DNA of 26,804 nt from Rhodobacterales bacterium UBA7416 (GTDB taxonomy: Bacteria; Pseudomonadota; Alphaproteobacteria; Rhodobacterales; Rhodobacteraceae). This document shows, piece after piece, positions 6,707 to 14,757 of the stretch. The notes beneath the pieces are model-generated. The model saw only the letters and a list, made by a program, of their open reading frames with translations. It searched no databases and had not been told where the DNA came from. Where the stretch lies: NCBI GenBank assembly GCA_002469545.1, contig DKMK01000053.1:1-26804 (forward strand), read 5' to 3'. Position 1 is the first letter of the stretch. The number at the start of each line of letters is the position of its first letter. Both the position numbers and the translations under genes were made by a program.

Positions 6707-8347
6707 ATGCCAAAGCGCCGAATCATTTCTTTGTGGTTTCCCAACCTTGCTGCAGAGCACGTGTTGCGTACTCGCCATATTGATGCGCCTTTTGCCATCG
6801 TGAAAACACAGCAAAATGCACAGAGCCTGACATCCCTTTGCCCACAGGCACGCTCGCAAGGTTTGTCTGTAGGGCAATCGATATCGGATGCCCGTGCATT
6901 GTGTAATCATTTGATTACACAAGAAAATGATCCATTGAGCGAAACGCAGTTCTTGACACGTTTACACAGGTGGGCGGGGAAATTTACGCCATGGGTGGCT
7001 GTCCATCAACCCGCATCTTTAATGTTAGATATCAGCGGCTGTGCGCATCTGTTTGGTGGTGAAGAAGCATTAGTCACACTTATCAGCGAAGATTGTGCGC
7101 GGCTTCGCTTGTCGGTGCAGATCGGCATTGCAGATACCGTGGGGGCTGCCTGGGCATTGGCCCATTTTGCAGGGCAGCGATCCGGCCCAGTTCGATCAGG
7201 CGATGCCATCGACCAAGAGGCCCGCGCCACACGATCGCGTGCGTCCAAACGCCGTGGCAGGGAACGCGGTGGTACAACGCCCCTTCAGGTGCATCACCAT
7301 GAAAACTATTACATCTCCTCTGTAGGAGAAACATTTGAATCCATTCGAAAATTGCCACTTGATGCATTGCGATTACCCATCGACGTTTCAACAAAGTTAA
7401 ATCGTTTGGGCCTGCGCCAGATTGGTGATCTTGCTGCTTTGCCACGAGCATCTTTGGCGCGGCGATTTGGCGCTGATACATTATTGCGGCTGGATCAGGC
7501 ATTAGGCGCACAACCAGAACCAGTCTGTCCCGCCGAGCCTATGCGTAATTTTGCAACGCGATTGTCGTTGCCAGATCCGATTGGTTTAGCAGGCGACATA
7601 GAGGCGGCAATTTCACGAATAATCCCACCCTTATGTCGCAAGTTGCGCAGTGCGGGTTTGGGCGCACGCAGTTTGAGTTTAACGCTGCATCGAACAGATA
7701 GCACCGTGCAAGTGATCCAAGTAGATTTGGCGCGCCCAGCGCATAACCCCGACCGTATTACACCGTTACTAACCTTACATATACCGAAAATTGACCCTCA
7801 GTTTGGCATTGATATGGTGCGCCTTGAAGCCGTTAAAGTTGAACCAATTCGCGATCAACAGCACGTAGGCCACGCCGAAGCCTTGGCCGCTGCACAGAAC
7901 CGCGATGGGACGGATCACAGCGATTTATTGGGACGAGTGGGCGCACGAATTGGGTTGGAGGCATTACAAATTTTGCACCCGTCGGACAGCCATTTGCCTG
8001 ACAATACACAGCGCCCCATGCCTGCGGCATTCAGCAAATCAGCAGAGGGTTGGAATGTACCCGTCACCAAGCGCCCATCCATCATGTTCCCTGTCGAACC
8101 CATTAGCATGGTTGATGATGGTCGCCCACCGCTGGCGTTCCGCTGGCGGCGACGAGTTTTTAAAACCATATCATATGCAGGACCAGAAAGGATTGCACCC
8201 GCGTGGTGGTTGGACTTGTCTGCGTGGCGCACCGGTACGCGGGATTATTGGACAGTGACCACTGATGCTGGTGCTAAGTTGTGGTTGTATCAAGCACATG
8301 GCAACGCACAAACCGGTGGCTGGTTTTGCCATGGTTATTTTGGTTAA
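6707..8347 (+). CDS. imuB: ImuB, catalytically inactive Y-family polymerase homologue
   Basis: A 546-residue Y-family polymerase-like protein. It opens with RRIISLWFPNLAAEH, where true Y-family polymerases have their first metal-binding Asp (DMDxFF), so it lacks that residue as ImuB does. The palm continues with PASLMLDISGCAHLFGGEEALV, followed by a GIADTVGAAWALAHF segment, a charged region of about 45 residues (GDAIDQEARATRSRASKRRG), helix-hairpin-helix segments (LNRLGLRQIGDLAALPRASL), and the ImuB C-terminal domain ending RDYWTVTTDAGAKLWLY. In ImuA-ImuB-DnaE2 mutagenesis systems ImuB is the adaptor that joins the clamp and DnaE2 at lesions. Neither imuA nor dnaE2 is adjacent here. No clear Shine-Dalgarno exists because the LexA box fills that space. 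It ends 3 bases before the convergent yaaA stop. Confidence 0.92.
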   Translation: MPKRRIISLWFPNLAAEHVLRTRHIDAPFAIVKTQQNAQSLTSLCPQARSQGLSVGQSISDARALCNHLITQENDPLSETQFLTRLHRWAGKFTPWVAVHQPASLMLDISGCAHLFGGEEALVTLISEDCARLRLSVQIGIADTVGAAWALAHFAGQRSGPVRSGDAIDQEARATRSRASKRRGRERGGTTPLQVHHHENYYISSVGETFESIRKLPLDALRLPIDVSTKLNRLGLRQIGDLAALPRASLARRFGADTLLRLDQALGAQPEPVCPAEPMRNFATRLSLPDPIGLAGDIEAAISRIIPPLCRKLRSAGLGARSLSLTLHRTDSTVQVIQVDLARPAHNPDRITPLLTLHIPKIDPQFGIDMVRLEAVKVEPIRDQQHVGHAEALAAAQNRDGTDHSDLLGRVGARIGLEALQILHPSDSHLPDNTQRPMPAAFSKSAEGWNVPVTKRPSIMFPVEPISMVDDGRPPLAFRWRRRVFKTISYAGPERIAPAWWLDLSAWRTGTRDYWTVTTDAGAKLWLYQAHGNAQTGGWFCHGYFG

Positions 8348-8350
8348 CAG

Positions 8351-9112
8351 TTAGGCCCTCGGAGTGACCCGTGAAAACACCCAGTCATTTTCGCCAGACA
8401 GATCCGTGCGGAATCCGTATCCGTCAGTATTGAAATCTTTAAGACCATCAACCGTTTCAATGCGGTTTTGCACAATAAACCGGGCCATCGCGCCGCGTGC
8501 TTTTTTGGCAAAAAGACCGATCATTTTTAAGCCGTCTTCACGTTCTTCTTTGAACGCTGGGGTAATGACACGGCTAGCCATCTTTTTTCCTGCAGCTTTG
8601 AAATACTCGTTCGAGGCTAAGTTAACGATCACCCCATCAGCAGCGTGGTCCAGCGCCGCACCAATACGATCGTTCCAATAAGCATAAAGCGTGTTGCCTG
8701 ATTTTGTTGCCAACTTGCGACCCATTTCAAGGCGATATGGTTGAATACGGTCAAGTGGACGCAACACGCCGTAAAGCCCAGAAAGAATGCGCAAATGCTC
8801 TTGTGCATAAGCCAAGTCATCCGTCGATAAGTTCGCGGCCTGAAGCCCCATGTAAGTGTCACCCGCGAATGCGAATGCCGCCTGTTTGGTGGCGCGATCA
8901 TCTGGAGACTCAGAGAATGCTTGGAAACGTTCCCGGTTCAACTTTGCCAAATCTTCAGAAATTTTCATCATAGCACGCAAGTCGGACACCGATAATTTGC
9001 GCGCGTGTTTTGCCAAAGTATTTGCATCCGATACAAAATCGGGTGTGGATGAATTAAGACCCTCAACAGGTTTGAAATCCATTTTCTTAGCAGGGGAAAT
9101 AACGGCAAGCAT
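8351..9112 (-). CDS. yaaA: YaaA/UPF0246 peroxide-stress protein
   Basis: A 253-residue cytoplasmic protein of usual family length. It opens with MLAVISPAKKMDF and carries LSGLYGVLRPLDRIQPYRLEMG near residue 110 and VNLASNEYFKA near residue 165, all typical of the YaaA (DUF328) family. In E. coli YaaA is induced by OxyR and lowers free intracellular iron during hydrogen peroxide stress; the fold binds DNA. AGAGGTG stands 6-7 bases before the ATG. It follows recQ by 57 bases on the same strand but has a credible promoter and an iron-control-like palindrome in that gap, so it can be expressed independently. Confidence 0.93.
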   Translation of the reverse strand: MLAVISPAKKMDFKPVEGLNSSTPDFVSDANTLAKHARKLSVSDLRAMMKISEDLAKLNRERFQAFSESPDDRATKQAAFAFAGDTYMGLQAANLSTDDLAYAQEHLRILSGLYGVLRPLDRIQPYRLEMGRKLATKSGNTLYAYWNDRIGAALDHAADGVIVNLASNEYFKAAGKKMASRVITPAFKEEREDGLKMIGLFAKKARGAMARFIVQNRIETVDGLKDFNTDGYGFRTDLSGENDWVFSRVTPRA

Positions 9113-9123
9113 GTGAACACCTC

Positions 9124-9140
9124 TTTAGAACTATTCTAAT
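9124..9140. promoter_or_regulatory. Irr-type iron control element (ICE-like) at the yaaA promoter
   Basis: TTTAGAA-CTA-TTCTAAT, a near-perfect palindrome, differs by one base from TTTAGAA-N3-TTCTAAA, the form I recall for the Irr iron control element of alphaproteobacteria. It starts just after the predicted -10 of yaaA and covers the expected transcription start, a position suited to repression. The consensus is from memory and should be compared with curated Irr sites. Confidence 0.55.
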
Positions 9141-9167
9141 TTATAACAGGGAAATAGCAGAGGCCAA
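9140..9167 (-). promoter_or_regulatory. Predicted sigma-70-type promoter of yaaA
   Basis: On the minus strand TTGGCC (9167-9162) and TATAAA (9145-9140) are separated by 16 bases, giving 4/6 and 5/6 matches to the -35 and -10 consensus. The promoter lies just beyond the recQ stop codon and feeds yaaA, about 28 bases from its start. Confidence 0.5.
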
Positions 9168-9169
9168 GT

Positions 9170-11200
9170 CTATTCTGTTTCGAGTATTTCCAAGAACGCA
9201 TCACCGAAGCGTTCGGCCTTCTTCTCGCCCAACAAACGTTCCAATGACGCCATGTCGCGGGGCTTAGATTCAGCGCATTTTGCCAACAGGCTGGCAGAAC
9301 ACGCCATTGGTTTATCGTGGCCATGAGGGCCAGTCATCAATTCCAATTGCGCGGCTTGAAGCCGATCGAACACATCACCCGCATCCCGACCCGCAAGGCG
9401 ACGACGTGATGGGTGTTGTTCTTGGACGCTATCATTGATGACCTCTAAGAATGCTGTACCGTAGCGCTCAAGTTTTACCGCTCCTACCCCTGAAAGGCGG
9501 GCGAAGTCATCTAAGTTGGCTGGGCGGGTTCGTGCCATTTCCATCAAAACGGCATCGGCAAAAACAACATAAGCAGGTGCATTCAATGCCTCTGCCAAAG
9601 CGCGCCGTTTGGATTTAAGGGCGGAGAACAACGTTTCATCTTCCTCTGCGACCAATGATTTTACTTTGACCTTGCGCTTTTCTTTGACAATCGTGTCACG
9701 GCGTAATTCGATTTTTTCTTCGTCGCGCAAGATTGGTCGTGCCGCATGGGTCATGCGAAAAGCACCGAACCGTTCCATATCAGGGCGGATCAAATCGTAA
9801 CCCATCATTTGGCGAAACACAGCCTGCCATTCTGATTTTGAATAGTCTTTGCCAACACCAAATGTTGGAAGGCTTTCGTGGCCATGTTGGCGCGTTTTAT
9901 CCGTAGATTGACCCCGCAAGATATCAATCAAATGCCCAGCGCCAAATCGTTCATCCGTGCGCAAGATAGCGGATAGCGCCATGCGGACGTGGGTGGTTCC
10001 ATCAAACAGTTCTGGTGGACTGTCGCATAAATCGCAATTGCCGCAACTTTCTATATCATCGCCAAAGTAACGCAACAGAACGCGACGACGGCAACGTCGT
10101 GCTTCTGCCAAGCCAAGTAATGCGTTTAAGCGTCCGTGGTCTGCCTGTTTGCGATCAGCGGGGGCAAAGCCTTCGTCGATTTGAGATCGGCGTAATCGGA
10201 TATCATCCGATCCGTATAACGTTAGCGTTTCGGCGGGTTCCCCATCACGTCCAGCGCGACCAATTTCTTGGTAATAACTTTCGATTGATTTGGGTAAATC
10301 AGCGTGAATGACGTATCGAATATCGGGTTTATCAATTCCCATTCCAAAGGCAACTGTTGCCACGACGATCAAACCATCTTCGAGCTGGAAGCGACGCTCA
10401 GCGATCCGACGATCATCGGCGTCCATTCCCGCGTGGTAATGAATTGCTGCGTGACCCGCAGTACGCAATGCCTGTGCCAGCGTTTCACATTTCGCCCGTG
10501 AGCCACAGTAAATGATCCCCGATTGCCCTTGCCGTGACGCCGTGAAGTTCAGAACCTGTTGGCGTGGCGTGTTTTTGGCGGCAAAGGCCAAATGAATATT
10601 GGGCCGATCAAACCCCTGAAGGAAAATCTTTGGGTCGCGATCTTTGAACAAGCGTTCAACGATTTCATCTTGGGTTTCAGGGTCGGCCGTGGCTGTAAAT
10701 GCGGCCAGCGGCACATTGAGGCGTTCGCGTAATTCGCCAATGCGCAAATAGTCGGGACGAAAATCGTGGCCCCATTGTGACACACAGTGTGCTTCGTCCA
10801 CTGCAATAAAGCTGATCGGCAGGTTGGATAACATGCGCTGTGTTCCCAAGTTGGCCAAACGTTCGGGTGCCACATAAAGCAGTTTCAACGCGCCATCTTC
10901 AAGTGCTTGAAACACTTCTTCGGTTTCTTCGTCTGTATTGCCACTGGTTAATGCACCTGCGTTTACCCCCAGTGCTTTTAAAGCGGAAACTTGATCTCGC
11001 ATTAACGCGATCAAAGGAGAAACAACCAATGCCACGCCGTCGCGTGCAAGTGCCGGCAATTGAAAACACAGGGATTTACCGCCGCCTGTGGGCATGATCG
11101 CAAGGACGTCTTGGCCCGCAGTCACAGCATCCACAATTTCGGATTGGCCATCGCGGTATGCATCGTGACCGAAGACTGATTTCAATAGATCAGCGGGCAT
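9170..11200 (-). CDS. recQ: ATP-dependent DNA helicase RecQ with two HRDC domains
   Basis: A 676-residue superfamily-2 helicase acting 3' to 5' on recombination and stalled-fork intermediates. Walker A is TGGGKS (38-43), the DEAH box with following aromatic loop is DEAHCVSQWGHDFRPDY (135-151), and motif VI is QEIGRAGRDG (311-320). The RecQ zinc site uses Cys370, 386, 389 and 392. A winged-helix RQC region follows (about 400-500). A clear HRDC domain occupies about 522-590 (APAYVVFADAVLMEMARTRP, GVGAVKLERYG). A second, weaker HRDC copy covers about 610-673. This makes it longer than E. coli RecQ (about 610 residues). AGGAAC precedes the start. It lies 66 bases after the COG3904 gene. Confidence 0.95.
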   Translation of the reverse strand: MPADLLKSVFGHDAYRDGQSEIVDAVTAGQDVLAIMPTGGGKSLCFQLPALARDGVALVVSPLIALMRDQVSALKALGVNAGALTSGNTDEETEEVFQALEDGALKLLYVAPERLANLGTQRMLSNLPISFIAVDEAHCVSQWGHDFRPDYLRIGELRERLNVPLAAFTATADPETQDEIVERLFKDRDPKIFLQGFDRPNIHLAFAAKNTPRQQVLNFTASRQGQSGIIYCGSRAKCETLAQALRTAGHAAIHYHAGMDADDRRIAERRFQLEDGLIVVATVAFGMGIDKPDIRYVIHADLPKSIESYYQEIGRAGRDGEPAETLTLYGSDDIRLRRSQIDEGFAPADRKQADHGRLNALLGLAEARRCRRRVLLRYFGDDIESCGNCDLCDSPPELFDGTTHVRMALSAILRTDERFGAGHLIDILRGQSTDKTRQHGHESLPTFGVGKDYSKSEWQAVFRQMMGYDLIRPDMERFGAFRMTHAARPILRDEEKIELRRDTIVKEKRKVKVKSLVAEEDETLFSALKSKRRALAEALNAPAYVVFADAVLMEMARTRPANLDDFARLSGVGAVKLERYGTAFLEVINDSVQEQHPSRRRLAGRDAGDVFDRLQAAQLELMTGPHGHDKPMACSASLLAKCAESKPRDMASLERLLGEKKAERFGDAFLEILETE

Positions 11201-11266
11201 TTAGTTCCTGTTGAATTTTGTTGAACACATCAATCACATATTGCGATTCAGTGGACAAGAGCTGTT

Positions 11267-12106
11267 TCAATTTAGAACCTTTGACGTCAACAATTCAACT
11301 CGTGTTGGGTGCCACATTTCAATGGATGGCGTTGCGAAAATCTTGTTCACGAAACTGATTGGAATGCCTTGCTGTGTGAACAGTTCAACGTCTGCACGTT
11401 GTTGTGCTGCGACGTCAATGGATTGACCAGTGTGTTCGTGATTATATGCGTAGCCGTGAAATCCAAAATTCGCAAATGGATCGGCGGTGCGCGAATTCCC
11501 CGCGACAAAGATGACAGTGCAGGCGGAATAGCATTTACCGTCCACATGAGTGTTCAAGCCACGCTCGCGGATCAAACGATAAAAACCGCGCGCTGCAAAT
11601 ATGTTTCCGCCTGTGCTGTCCAATGTAACTTGGCGAAGCGTGTTTATGTCATCCAAATCGCGAAAAGCATTGTATTGTTTCAATGTAATCGGCCCCGAAA
11701 TAAATAGCACATGCCCGTCGTTTGAACGCGCCAACGTGATTATAGCAGGGTCAACAAATGGTTCTGGTTCAGGATCAAAAAGGTAATGATACTGATCTAT
11801 CATTTGCCAAGACGTTGTGATGATGACCGCCATTATGGCCACAAACAGGGCAATGATTTTAAAGATGCCGTCTGGTTGATCCAGGCCCGATTTAGCGGCA
11901 CGCGCTGTGCCGATGATTTGCCAAATCAAAGCCAGCACCATAAATGGGAATAAAACGTACCATATTCCAGCTGGTGCATTTATCAGATTAATACCGATCA
12001 AATGGATCACAAGCCGTACACAAAAAAGATTCACCACGACCAGCCAGATAAAATCGGTTCGCCCTGTCCAATGTGTTTTGATAAATGTGATACCGCTTCT
12101 GTACAA
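11267..12106 (-). CDS. Membrane-anchored ClpP-fold protein (COG3904-like), TTG start
   Basis: A 279-residue protein with three N-terminal membrane helices (about 19-41, 49-67 and 81-101) followed by a domain of about 165 residues. That domain has DSTGGNIFAARGFYRLIRERG (163-183), GKCYSACTVIFVAG (190-203, Ser194) and FGFHGYAY (His217). This is the ClpP/crotonase-like arrangement of COG3904, with Ser and His placed like a serine-protease pair; proteolysis is not shown. An ATG start further upstream would run deep into rsmD. The TTG at 12106 has GAAAGG 6 bases before it and begins 37 bases after the rsmD stop, so I prefer it. Substrate unknown. Confidence 0.72.
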   Translation of the reverse strand: MYRSGITFIKTHWTGRTDFIWLVVVNLFCVRLVIHLIGINLINAPAGIWYVLFPFMVLALIWQIIGTARAAKSGLDQPDGIFKIIALFVAIMAVIITTSWQMIDQYHYLFDPEPEPFVDPAIITLARSNDGHVLFISGPITLKQYNAFRDLDDINTLRQVTLDSTGGNIFAARGFYRLIRERGLNTHVDGKCYSACTVIFVAGNSRTADPFANFGFHGYAYNHEHTGQSIDVAAQQRADVELFTQQGIPISFVNKIFATPSIEMWHPTRVELLTSKVLN

Positions 12107-12143
12107 ACCAACCCTTTCGTGGCTGGCAGTATCATAGCATGGA

Positions 12144-12707
12144 TTACGCTGTCGTTTCCAAAATATGCACCCATGTATCGCCATATTTGCGCGCATCCAG
12201 CATGGTGAAGCCAGAAGGCGCAATTTGGCGCGCATTCTCTTCCCATATGCACAGCGCATCATCGGTTAACCAGCCGCCTTCTAGACAGGCGGTTAGTGCA
12301 GTTTGGCCCATTGCTTTGCCATATGGCGGGTCTAGGAAGACGAGGTTATATGGCGCGCCATTTACAGGCCCCATTTTTGTGGCATCGCGCCGGAACAGTT
12401 TTGTTTGACCAATAGCGCGAAGGATATCCGTATTTTCCCGGATCAAGGCACGCGCCTTGATCCCATCATCAACGAACAAAACATGCGCGGCACCACGCGA
12501 CAATGCCTCGAATCCCAAGGCGCCCGTACCAGCGAAAAGGTCCAGCACGCGCGCGTCGGTAACGGGATCTCCGTAACCCCCGTTAATCAACAGATTAAAA
12601 ATGCTTTCGCGCACCCGATCTGTGGTTGGGCGCAAATGCGCGCCTGTGTCACCACTGCCCAATGATGCCAAAGCGGTTCCACGAAAATTACCCGCAATGA
12701 TCCGCAT
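12144..12707 (-). CDS. rsmD: 16S rRNA (guanine-966 N2)-methyltransferase RsmD
   Basis: A 187-residue protein with the family start MRIIAGNFRGTAL and LRPTTDRVRESIFNLL (25-40). The SAM-binding motif VLDLFAGTGALGFEALSRG spans about 54-72, and the catalytic NPPY-type motif is present as DPPY (126-129). RsmD methylates G966 of 16S rRNA in the assembled 30S subunit. Its start overlaps the stop of the upstream flavoprotein gene by one base (TAATG), so the two are co-translated. Confidence 0.95.
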   Translation of the reverse strand: MRIIAGNFRGTALASLGSGDTGAHLRPTTDRVRESIFNLLINGGYGDPVTDARVLDLFAGTGALGFEALSRGAAHVLFVDDGIKARALIRENTDILRAIGQTKLFRRDATKMGPVNGAPYNLVFLDPPYGKAMGQTALTACLEGGWLTDDALCIWEENARQIAPSGFTMLDARKYGDTWVHILETTA

Positions 12708-13906
12708 TACAAAAGTGACTTTAGGTCAGTTTCTGGATCGGTAATAACTGACCGATCGGGTGATCTTCCTGCTTCGATCAGGCGTTTACCGATCATATAA
12801 CCGCGCGGATCATTCATAGCGTCAACTGCCAGTAGTGTTTCGCCCTTATAATACCAAAACGATGTCGTCGCTTCCGTTATCCGTGACACAACATTATCAA
12901 AACCAATATTCAGACCTGCGATTTGAAGTTTGATGTCAAATTGATCCGACCAGAACCAAGGCTTGGCAATATATTCATTGTCACCACCCATAATATTGGC
13001 GGCTACCAATTCCGCTTGATCAATGGCGTTTGGTACACTTTCAAGTCGGATTCGACCACCGCGATAAGGGAATGATGCGCAATCGCCTGCAGCCCAAATT
13101 CCATCAACAGAGGTGCGCCCATGCGCGTCTGTTTTAATGCCATTTTCAATATCACAACCTGCCATTTCAGCCAGTGCAATCGACGGAGTGATCCCGACAC
13201 CCGCGATGACGAAATCAACGTCCAGAGTGCTGCCGTCGGTTAGTTCTGCGCCTGAAACACGTCCCGTACCTGTTAGTTTCGACAGGCCGACACCTTCGCG
13301 AATGTCGACACCGTGAGATGTGTGTAATGTGCGAAAATAGTCCGATGTCTCAGTGCTGGCAACACGTTGTAAAATACGATTCGCCATTTCGACAAGGGTC
13401 ACGCGAAGGCCCAATTTGGATGCGACGGCGGCTGCCTCTAATCCAATGTAACCGCCACCGATAATAAGGACGTGTTGTTTTGGTTTGAATTCTGGCTCCA
13501 TTGCATTGACGTCATCCAGTCCGCGCACAACATAAACGCCATCCAAATCGCCACCGACTGCGGCAGGTAACCGACGTGGGTCAGAACCTGTTGTAATAAC
13601 CAGTTCATCATAATTTAATGTATCGTCGCCAACGGTAATTGTTTTCGCCAATGCATCTACGTTTGTGACTGTTTCGCCCAATCGAAGATTGATATTCTGC
13701 TCACCATAGAAATCCAATGGGCGTAAATACAAACGCTCTACATCCATTTCACCCAGCAGATATTTTTTGGAAAGTGGTGGGCGTTGATATGGCGGTGATT
13801 TTTCAGCGCCAATCAGGGTTATGTCACCTTCAAACCCAGAATTACGCAATTTAACAACTGCGGATGAACCTGCTTGGCCTGCACCTACGACGACGACATG
13901 TGACAT
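12707..13906 (-). CDS. Ferredoxin-reductase-type FAD/NAD(P)H oxidoreductase
   Basis: A 399-residue flavoprotein with two nucleotide-binding Rossmann motifs, GAGQAG (8-13, FAD) and GGGYIG (150-155, NAD(P)H), the PPYQRPPLSKKYL segment near residue 38, and WAAGDCASFPYRGG near 290, all characteristic of the BphA4/putidaredoxin-reductase class. These enzymes pass electrons from NAD(P)H to a [2Fe-2S] ferredoxin or rubredoxin that serves an oxygenase or P450. No ferredoxin or oxygenase gene lies in this window, so the partner is unknown. AGGGAAAT precedes the start. It leads the unit containing rsmD and is divergent from the peroxiredoxin gene across 75 bases. Confidence 0.93.
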   Translation of the reverse strand: MSHVVVVGAGQAGSSAVVKLRNSGFEGDITLIGAEKSPPYQRPPLSKKYLLGEMDVERLYLRPLDFYGEQNINLRLGETVTNVDALAKTITVGDDTLNYDELVITTGSDPRRLPAAVGGDLDGVYVVRGLDDVNAMEPEFKPKQHVLIIGGGYIGLEAAAVASKLGLRVTLVEMANRILQRVASTETSDYFRTLHTSHGVDIREGVGLSKLTGTGRVSGAELTDGSTLDVDFVIAGVGITPSIALAEMAGCDIENGIKTDAHGRTSVDGIWAAGDCASFPYRGGRIRLESVPNAIDQAELVAANIMGGDNEYIAKPWFWSDQFDIKLQIAGLNIGFDNVVSRITEATTSFWYYKGETLLAVDAMNDPRGYMIGKRLIEAGRSPDRSVITDPETDLKSLL

Positions 13907-13981
13907 GGTATTTCCCTGATGGCGTTTGTTTCGAACAACATATACTTATTACGAAAATTTCAAAAATGAAAAGGACGAATT

Positions 13982-14470
13982 ATGACGATTTCAGTGGGCG
14001 ACAAGTTACCAGCAGCAACATTTCGATATATGAGCGAAGACGGGCCTGCCAGTCACAGCACTTCAGACCTAACAACTGGGAAAAAAATTGTTATTTTTGC
14101 ATTACCAGGTGCATATACAGGAACGTGCTCAACGGCTCATATGCCTAGTTTTGTGCGTAATGCAGATGCCATTCGTGCCAAAGGCGTAAACGGAATTTAT
14201 TGTCTGGCCGTAAACGATATCTTCGTTATGCAGTCTTGGGCCAAGGAATTAGAAGCCGACACCGCTGGTATTTCTATGCTATCTGATGGCGATGGATCGT
14301 ACACTGCGGAAATCGGATTCGACTTTAGCGCCCTTCCTGTTGGATTGATCGGTCGCTCAAAACGATATTCTATGATCGTAGAAGATGGCGTAGTGACTGC
14401 CCTAAACGAAGAGAAAAATCCAGGCGTTTGTGATATTTCCGGAGGCGAAACCATTCTGGATCAGCTGTAA
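13982..14470 (+). CDS. Prx5-type peroxiredoxin
   Basis: A 162-residue thiol peroxidase. The peroxidatic Cys49 lies in LPGAYTGTCSTAHMPSF, the Prx5-family active-site motif. Cys74 (GIYCLAVND) and Cys150 (NPGVCDISGG) are also present; Cys150 falls where mammalian PRDX5 has its resolving Cys, so an intramolecular disulfide (atypical 2-Cys) mechanism is possible. It reduces hydrogen peroxide and alkyl hydroperoxides in the cytoplasm. AAGGA is 6 bases before the ATG. Its last 10 bases overlap the convergent pterin dehydratase gene. Confidence 0.94.
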   Translation: MTISVGDKLPAATFRYMSEDGPASHSTSDLTTGKKIVIFALPGAYTGTCSTAHMPSFVRNADAIRAKGVNGIYCLAVNDIFVMQSWAKELEADTAGISMLSDGDGSYTAEIGFDFSALPVGLIGRSKRYSMIVEDGVVTALNEEKNPGVCDISGGETILDQL

Positions 14471-14757
14471 AGAACATCCATTTTAGTGGCCAATTTAATA
14501 TCTAATTCCGTCAACCCGTCGGCAGAATGCGTCGTAAGGGTGACGGAAACACGGTTATACACGTTAGACCATTCCGGATGGTGATCCATTTTTTCCGACA
14601 AAATTGCCACCGATGACATCCATCCAAATGCTCGTACAAATGTTTTGAATTTATATTCCTTGTGAATCGCATCGCGACCATCAACCATCGCCCAACCCGA
14701 GGCGGTTAATGCTGGCAACTGTTCGGCACGCTGTTTCTGAGTTAGTAAATCCGGCAT
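14461..14757 (-). CDS. phhB: 4a-hydroxytetrahydrobiopterin dehydratase (pterin carbinolamine dehydratase)
   Basis: A 98-residue protein with the full family signature EKMDHHPEWSNVYNRVSV followed by LTTHSADGLTELDIKLA. The His-His-Pro and later His residues are the catalytic set. The enzyme regenerates pterin cofactor after aromatic amino-acid hydroxylation. No phenylalanine hydroxylase gene is in the window. The ATG follows directly on the stop of the acyltransferase gene, with AAAGGTG before it, so it is the last gene of the ridA-led operon. Confidence 0.94.
   Translation of the reverse strand: MPDLLTQKQRAEQLPALTASGWAMVDGRDAIHKEYKFKTFVRAFGWMSSVAILSEKMDHHPEWSNVYNRVSVTLTTHSADGLTELDIKLATKMDVLYS

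Noticed and set aside
7083..7511. Minus-strand open frame of 142 codons inside imuB
   Set aside because: It is antisense to a well-supported ImuB coding region and its translation shows no domain or plausible start signal.
12107..12262. ATG-started extension of the COG3904 gene, giving a 331-residue protein
   Set aside because: The extra 52 residues would lie mostly within rsmD in another frame, contain no recognisable signal, and lack a ribosome-binding site; TTG at 12106 has GAAAGG in front.
13929..13956. TTTCG-N18-CGAAA inverted repeat between the flavoprotein and peroxiredoxin genes
   Set aside because: Five-base arms with a long spacer in AT-rich sequence are expected by chance; no known redox-regulator consensus is matched.
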